Shown here: positions 52,874 through 63,452 of the stretch, piece by piece
How the letters are laid out: the number at the start of each line of letters is the position of its first letter
Numbering within the stretch: position 1 is the first letter of the stretch
Assembly: GCA_013390605.1 (NCBI GenBank)
Contig: JACAUB010000001.1
Span: forward strand, 267,751 to 331,750
Reading direction: 5' to 3'
Source of the DNA: Bacteroidota bacterium
Lineage (GTDB): Bacteria; Bacteroidota; Bacteroidia; Bacteroidales; Cfx3-03
DNA: 64,000 nucleotides
Position numbers and translations under genes: made by a program
The notes under the pieces: model-generated
Database searches by the model: none
What the model was told of the DNA's origin: nothing
What the model saw: the letters and a program-made list of their open reading frames with translations, nothing else

Positions 52874-52890
52874 GTAAAGAAAAATTACAC
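52874..52890. promoter_or_regulatory. upstream activator site 2 (GTAAA-N6-TTACAC)
   Basis: GTAAAGAAAAATTACAC matches site 1 at 15 of 17 positions and also starts 70 bp before its sigma-54 promoter (52944). The equal geometry makes joint control by the adjacent NtrC-type regulator very likely. Confidence 0.78.
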
Positions 52891-52943
52891 ATTAAGGAAA
52901 AGAGAATATGGTATATGTCAGTAATACAGTTTATTATGGGTTA

Positions 52944-52959
52944 TGGCATATCGTTCGCA
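52944..52959 (+). promoter_or_regulatory. sigma-54 promoter of the exporter operon
   Basis: TGGCATATCGTTCGCA fits the -24/-12 pattern with GG and GC 12 bp apart and is 13/16 identical to the promoter at 52218. Transcription would start near 52970, leaving a 54-nt leader before the adaptor gene. Confidence 0.82.
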
Positions 52960-53023
52960 CTGATATAGGAAATAAGGAGTCAGTTAATAAAACAAAAAGA
53001 CCTAAATTTTAAAAATAAAAGAT

Positions 53024-54283
53024 ATGGACCGGATCGTTGAAAATAAACATTTTATTAATCCTAAGTACTGGGGGGCTATTATCATTTCTGCAGTTATCCT
53101 CTTCGGTGTTTCTTTTCTTCTCTTTGCTAATCATACAAAGAGTACCACTATTGAGCGGGATAAAGTGACCATTGAGTCTGTTTTTAAAGGTCAGTTTAAT
53201 GATTATATCCAATTAAGTGGTCAGGCTGCCCCTATAAGCACGATCTATCTGGATGCCGTAGAAGGCGGCAGGGTTGAAGAGATGCTGATTGAAGAGGGTA
53301 GTATGGTGAAAAAAGGTGATGTTATTCTAAAGATTGCGAATAATGATTTGCATCTTAATATATTGAACAGTGAGGCTCAGCTTGCTGAAAAGTCTAATTT
53401 TTTGAGAGAGGTTCGATTGAGTTTAGAACGTGATAAGCTTTCAAATGAACGTGAAATATTGAATGACCAATACCAGCTGGTAGCAAAGAAAAGAGCTTAC
53501 GAACAAAACAGAGTGCTTTATAAAAATAAATTGATTGCTGAAGATGTGATGCAGCGATCTGAAGAAGATTATCACCTTTCGTTAAAAATGCTGGCTATGC
53601 TCAATAAACAACGGCAACAAGATTCAATATATCGTAAAATTCAGATTGATGAATTGAGTGATAACCTGTTAAATATGCGTCGCAATATGACATTGGTTAA
53701 GCAGCAGCTCGAATTTCTGAATATCAAGGCTCCGGTAGATGGACAACTCGGATTACTTGATGCTGAGATAGGTCAAAATATCAATAGAGGACAGCGGGTT
53801 GGACAAATAAATGTTCTTTCCTCTTTAAAAGTGGAAGCGGAAATTGATGAGCACTTTGTTGATCGGGTGAAAGTTGGCTTGAAAGCTGAATTGGAAAGAG
53901 TTGTAACCAAATCTAAACTAGTCGTTAAAAAGGTATATCCTGAAGTTCGAAATGGTAAGTTTAAGGTCGACCTGGTCTTTACAGGCACCCCTCCGGAAAA
54001 TATAAGAATTGGTCAAACCTACTATTTTAAGTTGGAGCTGGGTCACCCATTAGAAACATTACAGATTGCAAGAGGAGGGTTTTATCAATCCACCGGCGGA
54101 CAGTCAATATTCGTACTCGATAAATCAGAAAAGTTTGCTGTAAAACGAGCAATAACTATTGGGAAGCAGAATCCAGAGTTTTATGAAGTATTATCGGGAT
54201 TGGCTTCTGGCGAAAAGGTTATTACTTCAGGTTATGAGATGTTTGATGAAAGTAAAAAGGTGCAAAAGATAATATTTAAATAA
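53024..54283 (+). CDS. HlyD/MacA-type periplasmic adaptor of an ABC exporter
   Basis: This 419-aa membrane-fusion protein has an N-terminal membrane helix (about 15-34). It has a biotinyl-lipoyl-like half (YLDAVEGGRVEEMLIEEGSM), a long coiled-coil hairpin (about 105-230), and the second lipoyl half IKAPVDGQLGLLDAEIGQNI. Beta-barrel and membrane-proximal domains follow. It links the inner-membrane transporter to an outer-membrane channel, which is not encoded here. It is the first gene of a three-gene operon with an ATPase and an FtsX-like permease. Confidence 0.92.
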   Translation: MDRIVENKHFINPKYWGAIIISAVILFGVSFLLFANHTKSTTIERDKVTIESVFKGQFNDYIQLSGQAAPISTIYLDAVEGGRVEEMLIEEGSMVKKGDVILKIANNDLHLNILNSEAQLAEKSNFLREVRLSLERDKLSNEREILNDQYQLVAKKRAYEQNRVLYKNKLIAEDVMQRSEEDYHLSLKMLAMLNKQRQQDSIYRKIQIDELSDNLLNMRRNMTLVKQQLEFLNIKAPVDGQLGLLDAEIGQNINRGQRVGQINVLSSLKVEAEIDEHFVDRVKVGLKAELERVVTKSKLVVKKVYPEVRNGKFKVDLVFTGTPPENIRIGQTYYFKLELGHPLETLQIARGGFYQSTGGQSIFVLDKSEKFAVKRAITIGKQNPEFYEVLSGLASGEKVITSGYEMFDESKKVQKIIFK

Positions 54284-54309
54284 ATTTACACAATAAAAAA
54301 GTTAAGATC

Positions 54310-55026
54310 ATGATTAAGACAGTTAATCTCTCGAAAATCTTTCGTGCTGATGAAATAGAGACTACAGCACTTGATAACATCAACTTTCAGGTAAAAAAAG
54401 GTGAGTTTGTAGCAATAATGGGGCCTTCAGGATGTGGAAAATCCACATTACTTAATATATTAGGTCTGTTAGACAACCCGAATGGTGGGGAATATTTTTT
54501 CAATGGAACAGAGATTTCACACTATTCGGAAAGTCAACGGACTAATTTGAGGAAAGGAAATATAGGATTTGTATTTCAGAATTTTAATCTGATTGATGAA
54601 TTGAGTGTTTTTGAAAACGTAGAACTTCCTTTGTTAGCATTGAAAGTGAAAGCAACGGAACGGAAAGCAAGAGTGAATGAGATACTCGAGAAGATGAGCA
54701 TCGGGCATAGGCGAAAACACTTTCCCGGGCAACTTTCGGGTGGGCAGCAACAACGTGTAGCAATTGCCCGTGCTGTAATTACCAATCCGGGGTTAATACT
54801 CGCTGACGAACCTACGGGTAATCTGGATTCTGTTAATGGTGAGCAAGTGATACAATTGCTTGAAAAATTGAATGATGAAAAAACCACCATTGTTATGGTA
54901 ACACACTCTCAGGACCATGCGGAAAGAGCTCACAGAATTGTGAATCTATTCGATGGACATATTGTGAATGAGAAGATTGAAAGAAAAATCATCTCAATCG
55001 GTACGCCTCAATTACTTGATATATAA
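54310..55026 (+). CDS. ABC transporter ATPase (LolD/MacB type)
   Basis: This 238-aa ATPase has Walker [10 protein letters not shown] (38-46), Q-loop FVFQNFNL, signature [14 protein letters not shown] and Walker [14 protein letters not shown], then the switch His in [10 protein letters not shown]. The sequence is that of the LolD/MacB/FtsE subfamily that powers mechanotransmission permeases rather than pore-type transporters. It sits between adaptor and permease with short gaps (26 and 19 bp), so the three form one exporter. Confidence 0.96.
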   Translation: MIKTVNLSKIFRADEIETTALDNINFQVKKGEFVAIMGPSGCGKSTLLNILGLLDNPNGGEYFFNGTEISHYSESQRTNLRKGNIGFVFQNFNLIDELSVFENVELPLLALKVKATERKARVNEILEKMSIGHRRKHFPGQLSGGQQQRVAIARAVITNPGLILADEPTGNLDSVNGEQVIQLLEKLNDEKTTIVMVTHSQDHAERAHRIVNLFDGHIVNEKIERKIISIGTPQLLDI

Positions 55027-55045
55027 ATAGCTAATTCACTATTCG

Positions 55046-57424
55046 ATGATTAAACAATTTTTCACCCTGGCCATACGAAATTTATTAAAAGATAAAATAT
55101 TCTCTTTTATAAATCTCACTAATCTGGTAGTTGGTTTTGCTACGTTCATCTTATTAACCCTGTTTATTGTCGGACAGTTTAACTGGGATAAGCAAAATAC
55201 AAAATACGACCAAATCTATAAGTTACAACTATTTAGAGATCAAGAAGAAAATGCACAGAAACATTCATGGAATATTCCCCCGGCATTATCCCGAAATGAT
55301 CTTCTTAAAATCCCTGAAATAGAAAAAGTAGCACTATTACATGATGCAGGAGATAATAACAAAAGCGGAATATTTTTATCGGTGGATAAAAGAAATCAGG
55401 TACTCACACGATTTGGATATTTCTCTGATCCGTCTATTTTTGACATTCTGACTTTTAAGTTTCTTGAGGGTAATCCTAAAACGGCTTTATTGCAGCCTTA
55501 CTCCATTGCTTTATCAAAATCAGTCGCCGATAAACTCTTCCCCAAAGGCAAAGCGATTGGCAAGCAAGTGTATGGAGAGAATAAAGTAGTTTTTACAGTG
55601 ACAGGTGTTTATACTGATATTCCATTACAATCAAGCTGGGTTCCAAGTTATTTATTGTCCATGAATACTTTTGCTCCAATCACTCAGTTTAAGGATTTTG
55701 AGCAAAATTATTATGACAACTCATTTTATACATATATACTATTAAAAGAAAATGCAGATCCTACAGCCGTTGACAGAAAGATCCATGGGGCTTTGAAAAA
55801 CTACCAAAAATCACATTACCCTTATCTACGACCAATGTCGCATTTGCATCTGAATCCTTTTTATGATAATTCAATCTATATTGTATTAGCACTCTTCTCT
55901 TTTATTGCTCTTTTGATCCTGATTCTTTCCTCTATCAACTTTATAAATCTGCAAACTGCAAATGCATCCACGCGTATTCGCGAAATAGGAATCAAGAAAA
56001 CAGTTGGATTTACCAAGCGAAATCTACTCACTCAATTTGTTTTAGAATCTGTTTTTATCACCATGGTATCCGGTGTTATTGCATTGGTTGTTGCTCAACT
56101 CTTTCTACCCGTTTTTAATAATATTGTGGGAGCAGAATTATTTTCTAATATATTAACCGATTGGAAAATCATAGGCATTGTTCTTCCTGTATCTTTTTTA
56201 ACAGGATTATTATCCGGACTCTATCCTGCATTTGTTATATCGGCCTATAATCCGATAAAAGCTTTGAAACAAAGATATTTGCAGAATGATTCTGATGGAA
56301 TAAGCCTGAAAAACATTCTGGTAACCGTTCAATTCAGCATCTCTCTCTTTTTGTTGATTGTCAGTTTTATCATCTTCAAGCAAACTGATTTCATGATGCA
56401 TTCTGATCTGGGATTCAATTCTAATAATCTGGCTTATGCAAATATCACCACCAATAAAAAGGGTTCGTTTGAATTAATCAGACAACGATTAATAGAACAT
56501 CCGGAAATAACAGATGCATGCTATTCAGACTATATCCCTTATGTGTTGCCTGGAGGGCGAGATATAAATTGGGAAGGAGCACCTGCTGACGAAAGGGTGT
56601 TTATAAGGTATTATAATGTTAGTTATGATTTCTTTTCAACTTTTGGCATTAAAATAAAGGAGGGACGACCTTTTTCGAGAGCATTTCCTGCTGATGCAAA
56701 TAAATGTTTAATTAATGAAACGGCAGTAAAAGTTTTCAATTGGAAAAATCCAATAGGACATCATGTGCGGATAGATGAAAATGATTATGAGGTTATTGGA
56801 ATTATAAGAGATTATATTTTTCAGTCGTTTCATAATCCACAAGAGCCTCATTTCTATCGGTTATTAAACAATGACACAGTATCATTGAATGGAATATTTA
56901 CAGTTCGTTTTACTCAGGGGACTGAAAAGAAGGCTATGCAAATTATCAAAAGCGAGTTTGAACAAACCTTTCCTGATGATGCCTTTGAGTTTAGCGATTT
57001 TCAATTACTGGTGCTCAATGAAAATGCATTACGGTATTGGCAGGTATTTCGTAATATAAGTATCTTCTTTGCCATATTATCTATCATTATCTCTTCAATC
57101 GGATTATTTGGTTTAGTTATGTTTTTTACCAAACGAAAGATGAAAGAGATTGGCATTCGGAAGGTCTTTGGATTCTCAATGGGTAGCCTCTATATTACAA
57201 TGTCGAAAGGATTTATGAAATTACTACTGATATCTATTGTCATAGCATGGCCATTGGCATTCTATATCTATAAAACTTTACCCGGGGCACACAAATATCC
57301 GATTCAGGTAAATGAGTTTGTGGTTGCTACGCTTATTATTTTAGGTGTTGCCATCATAACCATTAGTTATCAGATTATAAAAGCTTCAAAAATGAATCCT
57401 GTTGATGTATTGAAAGATGAATAG
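55046..57424 (+). CDS. ABC transporter permease with two FtsX-like domains (MacB_PCD type)
   Basis: This 792-aa permease has a first membrane helix (about 19-42), a large periplasmic MacB_PCD domain, and three membrane helices around residues 280-400 (FtsX domain with REIGIKKTVGFTKRNLL). A second periplasmic domain and a second FtsX domain follow (MKEIGIRKVFGFSMGSLY near 715). The duplicated layout is typical of Bacteroidota ABC permeases working with LolD-like ATPases in exporting peptides, lipids or antimicrobial compounds. Control by a sigma-54 two-component system suggests response to envelope stress. Confidence 0.95.
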   Translation: MIKQFFTLAIRNLLKDKIFSFINLTNLVVGFATFILLTLFIVGQFNWDKQNTKYDQIYKLQLFRDQEENAQKHSWNIPPALSRNDLLKIPEIEKVALLHDAGDNNKSGIFLSVDKRNQVLTRFGYFSDPSIFDILTFKFLEGNPKTALLQPYSIALSKSVADKLFPKGKAIGKQVYGENKVVFTVTGVYTDIPLQSSWVPSYLLSMNTFAPITQFKDFEQNYYDNSFYTYILLKENADPTAVDRKIHGALKNYQKSHYPYLRPMSHLHLNPFYDNSIYIVLALFSFIALLILILSSINFINLQTANASTRIREIGIKKTVGFTKRNLLTQFVLESVFITMVSGVIALVVAQLFLPVFNNIVGAELFSNILTDWKIIGIVLPVSFLTGLLSGLYPAFVISAYNPIKALKQRYLQNDSDGISLKNILVTVQFSISLFLLIVSFIIFKQTDFMMHSDLGFNSNNLAYANITTNKKGSFELIRQRLIEHPEITDACYSDYIPYVLPGGRDINWEGAPADERVFIRYYNVSYDFFSTFGIKIKEGRPFSRAFPADANKCLINETAVKVFNWKNPIGHHVRIDENDYEVIGIIRDYIFQSFHNPQEPHFYRLLNNDTVSLNGIFTVRFTQGTEKKAMQIIKSEFEQTFPDDAFEFSDFQLLVLNENALRYWQVFRNISIFFAILSIIISSIGLFGLVMFFTKRKMKEIGIRKVFGFSMGSLYITMSKGFMKLLLISIVIAWPLAFYIYKTLPGAHKYPIQVNEFVVATLIILGVAIITISYQIIKASKMNPVDVLKDE

Positions 57425-57435
57425 ATTTTAGAATG

Positions 57436-57482
57436 TTGAAGAGGCTATTTCAGACTCTTGAAACGGCCTCTTCAATAGTTTT
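57436..57482. terminator. bidirectional terminator
   Basis: A 10-bp stem TTGAAGAGGC / GCCTCTTCAA with a 20-nt loop is followed by ATAGTTTTATT. It lies between the convergent permease and aspartate kinase genes. Confidence 0.8.
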
Positions 57483-58758
57483 ATTCCTTGTCTTTTATCA
57501 CCATTTGTAACGTTACCCGGCTTCGTTGTTCCATAAATACTTTCTTTGCAACCAATACACGATTGATGGTTTCTTGATCGTAATGACGTATCGTTACCAG
57601 TTCAACGCCTTCATTATACCGAATACGGTAGTCTTTTTTCAACTCTTCCATCACCTTTGGAATTTTGATGGGGTCATTATCAACACAAACAGAAAAACTG
57701 ATAGCAGAATTCTGCATCATATGTATTCTCAGGCCAAAACGAGCAAAGATTCCGAAAATATGTTCCAGATTATGCTCGGCTATAAAGCTAAAATCTTTTA
57801 CAAGGATTGAGATCAGCATCTGATCTACCTTAAAGATAAAAGAGGGAATCAGGCTGTCATCAGCAAAATCCTCACGGATAATGGTTCCATCTGCATCGGG
57901 ATCAAGAAAAGATTTGATTCGTAATGCAATATGTTTGTTCTGCAATGGTTTAATCGTTTTTGGGTGTATAATAGTAGCTCCGTAGTATGATAGCTCAATG
58001 GCTTCGCGAAAAGAAATCGTGTCGATTTTAATTGGGTCGTCAAAATATTTTGGGTCGGCATTCAATAGTCCAGGTACATCTTTCCAGATCACCATTTCAG
58101 TAGCATCAAGTGCATAGGCAAGAATGGCTGCTGTAAAGTCAGATCCTTCACGGCCTAATGTAGTGGTTAGTCCTTCGGGTGAGCTCCCTAGAAATCCTTG
58201 CGTTAAGGCAATTGGGTGTCCTGGTTGATTAAATAAGGGCGCTACATTTTCTTGTATAATGTTGGGTGTAATATTCCAATCGACACTACCCTCTCGAAAA
58301 TTATTGTCGGTTTTAATAAGATGACGAGCATCAAAAAGTCGGTTACTAATACCTACTACATCAAGATAATGATGCATAATACAGGTAGAAAGCAACTCGC
58401 CATAACTTACAATCTGGTCGTATTCCAGATCGAAATCATCACCATGGGGTTCATTGATATAGTTCTCTAAATTTAAAAAAAGCTCTTTTAATGCATTAAA
58501 AACAAGCTCTTTTCTCTCTGCAAACAGCTCTTCAACTAGCGTATAATGATACTCTTTGATTATATTCAGATGAAGTTCGGCTTGTCCATCTTTAAAAAAA
58601 TATGATTTTACAACCTTTTCCAAACCATTGGTTGTTTTGCCCATTGCCGAAAGTACCATTACTATGTCTTCGTCAGGATACCTTTTTAGTATTGCTGCTA
58701 CATTCTTAACAGCTACAGCATTTTTTACTGAGGCACCACCGAATTTAAATACTCTCAT
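57481..58758 (-). CDS. lysC: aspartate kinase (monofunctional)
   Basis: This 425-aa enzyme phosphorylates aspartate in the first step to lysine, threonine and methionine. The N-terminal kinase domain shows VFKFGGASVKNAVAVKNVA, GELLSTCIMHHYL, and the TLGREGSDFTAAILAYALD loop, where most family members have GRGGSD. IWKDVPGLLNADPKYF follows. Two ACT domains occupy about residues 300-420 and presumably bind the feedback inhibitor. A -7 element TACCTTTG lies upstream at 58779-58786 on the minus strand. It stands alone. The gene symbol is by function; other isoform names are possible. Confidence 0.93.
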   Translation of the reverse strand: MRVFKFGGASVKNAVAVKNVAAILKRYPDEDIVMVLSAMGKTTNGLEKVVKSYFFKDGQAELHLNIIKEYHYTLVEELFAERKELVFNALKELFLNLENYINEPHGDDFDLEYDQIVSYGELLSTCIMHHYLDVVGISNRLFDARHLIKTDNNFREGSVDWNITPNIIQENVAPLFNQPGHPIALTQGFLGSSPEGLTTTLGREGSDFTAAILAYALDATEMVIWKDVPGLLNADPKYFDDPIKIDTISFREAIELSYYGATIIHPKTIKPLQNKHIALRIKSFLDPDADGTIIREDFADDSLIPSFIFKVDQMLISILVKDFSFIAEHNLEHIFGIFARFGLRIHMMQNSAISFSVCVDNDPIKIPKVMEELKKDYRIRYNEGVELVTIRHYDQETINRVLVAKKVFMEQRSRVTLQMVIKDKE

Positions 58759-58778
58759 TTTTTAATTTATATTTTTTG

Positions 58779-58786
58779 CAAAGGTA
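58779..58786 (-). promoter_or_regulatory. probable -7 element of the aspartate kinase promoter
   Basis: Minus-strand TACCTTTG fits TAnnTTTG 20 bp before the start codon. The same octamer precedes the mfd gene at 60008. Confidence 0.5.
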
Positions 58787-58999
58787 AATTTTTTAAAAAG
58801 AATTATGGTGTTTAATGGTTTCGAGCACAATGATGTGAAAGAAATAAAAGTGATATAAAGTATGTGTTGATAAACAAACCTATACATAAAGTAGTTATTT
58901 TTGTCAGCCTCTGTTTTCTATATATAATGATATGTCGGTACAAATAAAATTTGTTAAAATATTCTTTCTATTACTCACTATAATCTCCGTTTATTTTTT

Positions 59000-59995
59000 A
59001 TGAAAACACTTGTAGAATTTATTCAAGAGCAACAAGCTCATATTCCGAATGCCACGGGAGAATTCTCCCGTCTGATGAATGACATTGGTATTGCTGCCAA
59101 ATATGTAAATCGTGAAGTGAATAAGGCTGGGCTGGCTGATATTCTTGGCTTTGAAGGTCACCAAAATGTGCAGGGTGAAGATCAAGTGAAGCTGGATGTT
59201 TTTGCCAATAGCCACTTCATCAATGCACTAGAACATGGCGCCCAATGTTGTGCGATGGCCTCCGAGGAAAATGAGGAGTTGATTACTTTTGAAAATTCAT
59301 ACTCCAACCGAGGGAAATATGTAGTGGCTATCGACCCAATAGATGGCTCGTCAAATGTGGATGTAAACGTCCCCATTGGTACTATCTTTTCTATTTACCG
59401 TAGAAAATCTGAATCAGGACCGGGTACCATCATCGATCTGCTTCAGCCCGGAAGTCAGATGGTTGCAGCGGGTTATGTGATGTATGGTTCATCAACTATT
59501 ATGGTTTATTCAGCTGGACAAGGGGTCAATGCTTTTACTTACGAACCTTCGTTGGGGATGTTTTTATTGTCGCATACAAACCTTCGTTATCCAAAAGATG
59601 GAACAATCTATTCAATTAATGAAGCCAATTATATCTATTTCTCTGAAGGTGTAAAACGGTATATTAAATATTGCCAGGAGGATGACAAGTCGACAAACAG
59701 ACCGTATATGACAAGATATATCGGGTCATTAGTATCCGATTTTCACCGGAATCTGATTCGTGGGGGCATCTTTATCTATCCGGGAACAAAGAAAAATCCA
59801 AATGGCAAACTTCGGTTACTTTATGAATGTAATCCAATGGCCTATATGGCAGAACAAGCTGGGGGTATGGCTACTGATGGTATGCGTCGTATTCTGGATC
59901 TTCAGCCTGAGAGTTTGCATCAGCGAACGCCAATTTTTATCGGTTCACGAAATATGGTGAGTAAAGCCAGCGAATTTATAGAGAACTTTGGGTAA
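59000..59995 (+). CDS. fbp: class I fructose-1,6-bisphosphatase
   Basis: This 331-aa gluconeogenic enzyme hydrolyses fructose-1,6-bisphosphate to fructose-6-phosphate. Class I features include the metal-binding SEENEELI, the [19 protein letters not shown] motif and the sugar-phosphate site [20 protein letters not shown], then [16 protein letters not shown]. The length and start are normal for the family. It lies 44 bp before mfd, but that gene has its own promoter-like element, so joint transcription is not certain. A TATTTTTG stretch at 58896-58903 may be part of its own promoter. Confidence 0.97.
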   Translation: MKTLVEFIQEQQAHIPNATGEFSRLMNDIGIAAKYVNREVNKAGLADILGFEGHQNVQGEDQVKLDVFANSHFINALEHGAQCCAMASEENEELITFENSYSNRGKYVVAIDPIDGSSNVDVNVPIGTIFSIYRRKSESGPGTIIDLLQPGSQMVAAGYVMYGSSTIMVYSAGQGVNAFTYEPSLGMFLLSHTNLRYPKDGTIYSINEANYIYFSEGVKRYIKYCQEDDKSTNRPYMTRYIGSLVSDFHRNLIRGGIFIYPGTKKNPNGKLRLLYECNPMAYMAEQAGGMATDGMRRILDLQPESLHQRTPIFIGSRNMVSKASEFIENFG

Positions 59996-60007
59996 TCACT
60001 TTCTTTA

Positions 60008-60015
60008 TACCTTTG
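60008..60015 (+). promoter_or_regulatory. probable -7 element of the mfd promoter
   Basis: TACCTTTG fits TAnnTTTG. A TTTG (59987-59990) lies 17 nt upstream, slightly closer than the usual 19-21 nt. The mfd start is 24 bp downstream. Confidence 0.5.
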
Positions 60016-60039
60016 CATTGTTATTAAAGAGAAAAGCGA

Positions 60040-63000
60040 TTGACTGCAGAAGAACTACTTCAGCTATATAGCCGCAATGCGGTTACCCTTGAACTGGCTG
60101 AACGATTGGGTAAGGAAAAAATGATCCGTCTTGCTTTGAAAGGAATGACGGGTTCGTCACGTACCATGATGGCCGGAGCTCTATTTGGGATGTTAGGTCG
60201 CATCATGGTTGTGATCCTGTCTGATAAAGAAGAGGCTGCATATTTCTGCAACGATCTTGAGAACTTATTTAATGAACAGGAGTTGCCTTTTCATCGGAAA
60301 CATATACTCCTGTTCCCTTCTTCTTATCGTCGTCCTTATGAAGTTGAGAAGATAGATAATGCAAATGTGCTTTTACGCACGGAAGCTCTAAAACGATTGG
60401 GCTCACGTTCTGAACAAACCATCGTCGTTACCTATCCCGAAGCATTGAGCGAAAAGGTAATCAACAAAGCATATCTTAAACAAAATACACTAAGACTAAA
60501 GAGGGGCGAGATAGTCAATGCCGATTTTATGTTCGACTTGTTATTGGAATATGAATTCAAACAAGTCGATTTTGTGGTTGAACCTGGTGAATTTTCAGTG
60601 CGTGGAGGTATCGTGGATGTCTATTCATATACCAATGATTACCCTTACCGTATTGAGCTATTTGGGGAGGAGGTTGAGAGTATTCGAACATTCGATCCAG
60701 CTACTCAACTTTCTATTGATCGATTAGATCATATTGCTATTGTTCCCAATATGCAGAACTCTAAACTACATGAACGTCGTGAAGCTTTTACTGAGTTTCT
60801 GCCAGAAGATGCAATTGTTTGGATTGATGATTTTGAAATGGCATCTGACCATATTGAAAGAGAGTATCTAAAAGCTGTGGAGGCTTTCAATGCATTGACG
60901 GGAGAGATTAGTCATGTTCCACCTGCCGAGTTATATGTTACCCCCGAGCTCTTTAACAGAACAATCCTTCGCTATTCTATTATTGAATTCGGAAAGCGAT
61001 TCTTGTTATCTAAACAAAACCAATATCAGTTTAATATCGTCCCACAGCCCACATTCAATAAAAACTTTGAATTGTTGATTAAGAATATGCACGATAATAC
61101 CGCTCAGCATATCCACAACATTATTCTCTCTGATAATAGTAAACAACTTGAAAGACTACAAAGTATCTTTTACGATGTGACGGCTAACCATAAATTAAAA
61201 GTGAAGGCCGAGTTTACTCCGGTGAATTTAGCATTGCATGAAGGATTTATCGACAAAGGATTAGGTTATGCCTTTTATACCGATCATCAGATTTTTGAAC
61301 GATATCATAAATATAGAATTCGTGATAGCAAGAGCGGTAAACAGGTGCTTACGCTCAAAGAATTATATGACCTGAAGCCCGGTGATTATGTTACTCATGT
61401 GGATCATGGAATCGGTAAGTTTGATGGCCTTGAAAAAGTGAACAATAGTGGTAAAGTTCAAGAGGCCATTCGTTTGATCTATAAAAATGGCGATCTATTG
61501 TATGTAAGCATCCATTCGCTTCATCGTATTTCTAAATATACTGGTAAAGAAGGCGCTATCCCTACAATGGATAAATTAGGCTCGAATGCATGGAATAAAC
61601 TCAAGCAGAAGACCAAGCAACGTGTTAAAGACATTGCCAAGGATCTGATTAAGCTTTATGCTGAACGGAAAGCAGCTGAGGGATATCGATTTATGCCAGA
61701 TACTTATATGCAACATGAGCTGGAAGCCTCATTTATTTATGAGGATACCCCCGATCAGGTGAAAGCCACAGCCGATGTGAAAAAGGACATGGAAGAATCG
61801 TATCCAATGGACCGATTGGTTTGTGGTGATGTGGGATTTGGTAAAACAGAAATAGCTATCCGTGCTGCCTTTAAAGCAGTAGCCGATAGTAAACAGGTTG
61901 CCATTCTGGTTCCTACAACTATTCTTGCTTTACAGCATTTTAAAACTTTCCGTAGCCGGCTAAAGGAGTTTCCTTGTACGGTAGACTATGTAAATCGTTT
62001 CAAAAGTGCCAAAGAACAAAAGCAAACGCTTGAAAGGTTGAAAGAGGGGAAAGTAGATATCCTGATTGGTACCCATCGTTTATTGAGCCAGGATGTTCAA
62101 TTCAAGGATTTAGGATTATTAATCATTGATGAAGAACAGAAGTTTGGGGTTGCTGCCAAGGAGAAGTTAAAGTCGTTCAAAACGAACGTAGACTCTTTAA
62201 CTTTAACGGCAACACCTATTCCACGAACACTTCAGTTCTCTATGATGGGCGCACGCGACTTAAGTATTATTAATACAGCCCCACCGAACCGCTATCCAGT
62301 ACAAACCGAAGTCCATACATTTAGTGAACAGATTATTCGCGATGCTATATTGTTTGAACTTTCACGTGGGGGGCAGGTTTTCTTTGTGAATAACCGTATT
62401 CAGAATATAATACAAATAACCGGCGTTATTCAGCGGTTGCTACCTGATATTCGTATCGCCATTGGTCATGGACAAATGGATGGTCATAAACTGGAGAAAA
62501 TTATGCTTGATTTCATTGAAGGAGAGTATGATGTGTTAGTTGCAACCACCATTATCGAATCGGGTCTTGATATTCCCAATGTAAATACGATCATTATTAG
62601 TGATGCTCAGAACTATGGATTGAGTGAGCTGCATCAACTTCGCGGTAGGGTTGGACGTACTAATAAAAAAGCATTCTGTTATCTGCTTGCTCCACCGTTG
62701 AGTGTATTGACTGATGAAGCCCGCCAACGGTTAAAAGCGATTGAAGAGTTTTCAGATCTCGGTTCAGGATTTAATATTGCTATGCGCGATTTAGATATCA
62801 GAGGTGCCGGTAATATTTTAGGAGGAGAACAAAGTGGATTTATCTCTGAGATTGGATTTGAGATGTATAACCGCATTCTTGATGAAGCCATTCTCGAAAT
62901 AAAAGAGACCGACTTTAAGGATGTGTTTGCTGAAGAAATTGCTAAGAAGTATGTCAAGGAGTGTCAGATAGAAACCGACCTCGAAGTTTTGCTTCCTGAT

Positions 63001-63426
63001 GCTTATGTAAGTAGTACAACTGAACGACTTAGTTTATACAAAGAGCTCGACAGCATAGAGAATGAAAATGATTTAATGACATTTCAGGAGGGTCTGATCG
63101 ATCGTTTTGGTCCTGTTCCACACGAGGCGGTAGAATTAATGAATGCACTCCGTTTACGTTGGTTAGCACGCGATATGGGCTTGGAAAAGTTGGTTATAAA
63201 GCAAAGTGCCATGTTGGGATTCTTTATTCAAAATCCAGACTCACCTTACTACCAATCTGCTGCTTTTACTTCTGTGCTTCAGTATCTTCAGTCACATCCA
63301 ACAGCTTTTAAAATGCGTCAAAATAATGACCGGTTGCATATCAGCTTTAAAAATATAAACTCCATCTCTACTGCATTGGCGGTGTTGAAACCTATTGTTT
63401 CCGTAGAAAAAACAGAATTCAAGTAG
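60040..63426 (+). CDS. mfd: transcription-repair coupling factor Mfd
   Basis: This 1128-aa ATP-dependent translocase removes RNA polymerase stalled at DNA damage and recruits UvrA. The N-terminal UvrB-like domain (about 1-400) contains FSVRGGIVDVYSY. The CarD-like RNA-polymerase-binding domain shows KPGDYVTHVDHGIGKFDGL (about 450-470). The helicase core has Walker A GDVGFGKTEIA, IIDEEQKFGV, TATPIPRTL and RGRVGRTNKKAFCYLL. A C-terminal TRCF domain ends the protein. The start codon appears to be TTG (60040, MTAEELLQLYSRN), preceded by a purine-rich AGAGAAAAG; no in-frame ATG fits the family N-terminus. Confidence 0.97.
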   Translation: MTAEELLQLYSRNAVTLELAERLGKEKMIRLALKGMTGSSRTMMAGALFGMLGRIMVVILSDKEEAAYFCNDLENLFNEQELPFHRKHILLFPSSYRRPYEVEKIDNANVLLRTEALKRLGSRSEQTIVVTYPEALSEKVINKAYLKQNTLRLKRGEIVNADFMFDLLLEYEFKQVDFVVEPGEFSVRGGIVDVYSYTNDYPYRIELFGEEVESIRTFDPATQLSIDRLDHIAIVPNMQNSKLHERREAFTEFLPEDAIVWIDDFEMASDHIEREYLKAVEAFNALTGEISHVPPAELYVTPELFNRTILRYSIIEFGKRFLLSKQNQYQFNIVPQPTFNKNFELLIKNMHDNTAQHIHNIILSDNSKQLERLQSIFYDVTANHKLKVKAEFTPVNLALHEGFIDKGLGYAFYTDHQIFERYHKYRIRDSKSGKQVLTLKELYDLKPGDYVTHVDHGIGKFDGLEKVNNSGKVQEAIRLIYKNGDLLYVSIHSLHRISKYTGKEGAIPTMDKLGSNAWNKLKQKTKQRVKDIAKDLIKLYAERKAAEGYRFMPDTYMQHELEASFIYEDTPDQVKATADVKKDMEESYPMDRLVCGDVGFGKTEIAIRAAFKAVADSKQVAILVPTTILALQHFKTFRSRLKEFPCTVDYVNRFKSAKEQKQTLERLKEGKVDILIGTHRLLSQDVQFKDLGLLIIDEEQKFGVAAKEKLKSFKTNVDSLTLTATPIPRTLQFSMMGARDLSIINTAPPNRYPVQTEVHTFSEQIIRDAILFELSRGGQVFFVNNRIQNIIQITGVIQRLLPDIRIAIGHGQMDGHKLEKIMLDFIEGEYDVLVATTIIESGLDIPNVNTIIISDAQNYGLSELHQLRGRVGRTNKKAFCYLLAPPLSVLTDEARQRLKAIEEFSDLGSGFNIAMRDLDIRGAGNILGGEQSGFISEIGFEMYNRILDEAILEIKETDFKDVFAEEIAKKYVKECQIETDLEVLLPDAYVSSTTERLSLYKELDSIENENDLMTFQEGLIDRFGPVPHEAVELMNALRLRWLARDMGLEKLVIKQSAMLGFFIQNPDSPYYQSAAFTSVLQYLQSHPTAFKMRQNNDRLHISFKNINSISTALAVLKPIVSVEKTEFK

Positions 63427-63452
63427 AATTTAAATGGATTGATCAATAGTCG

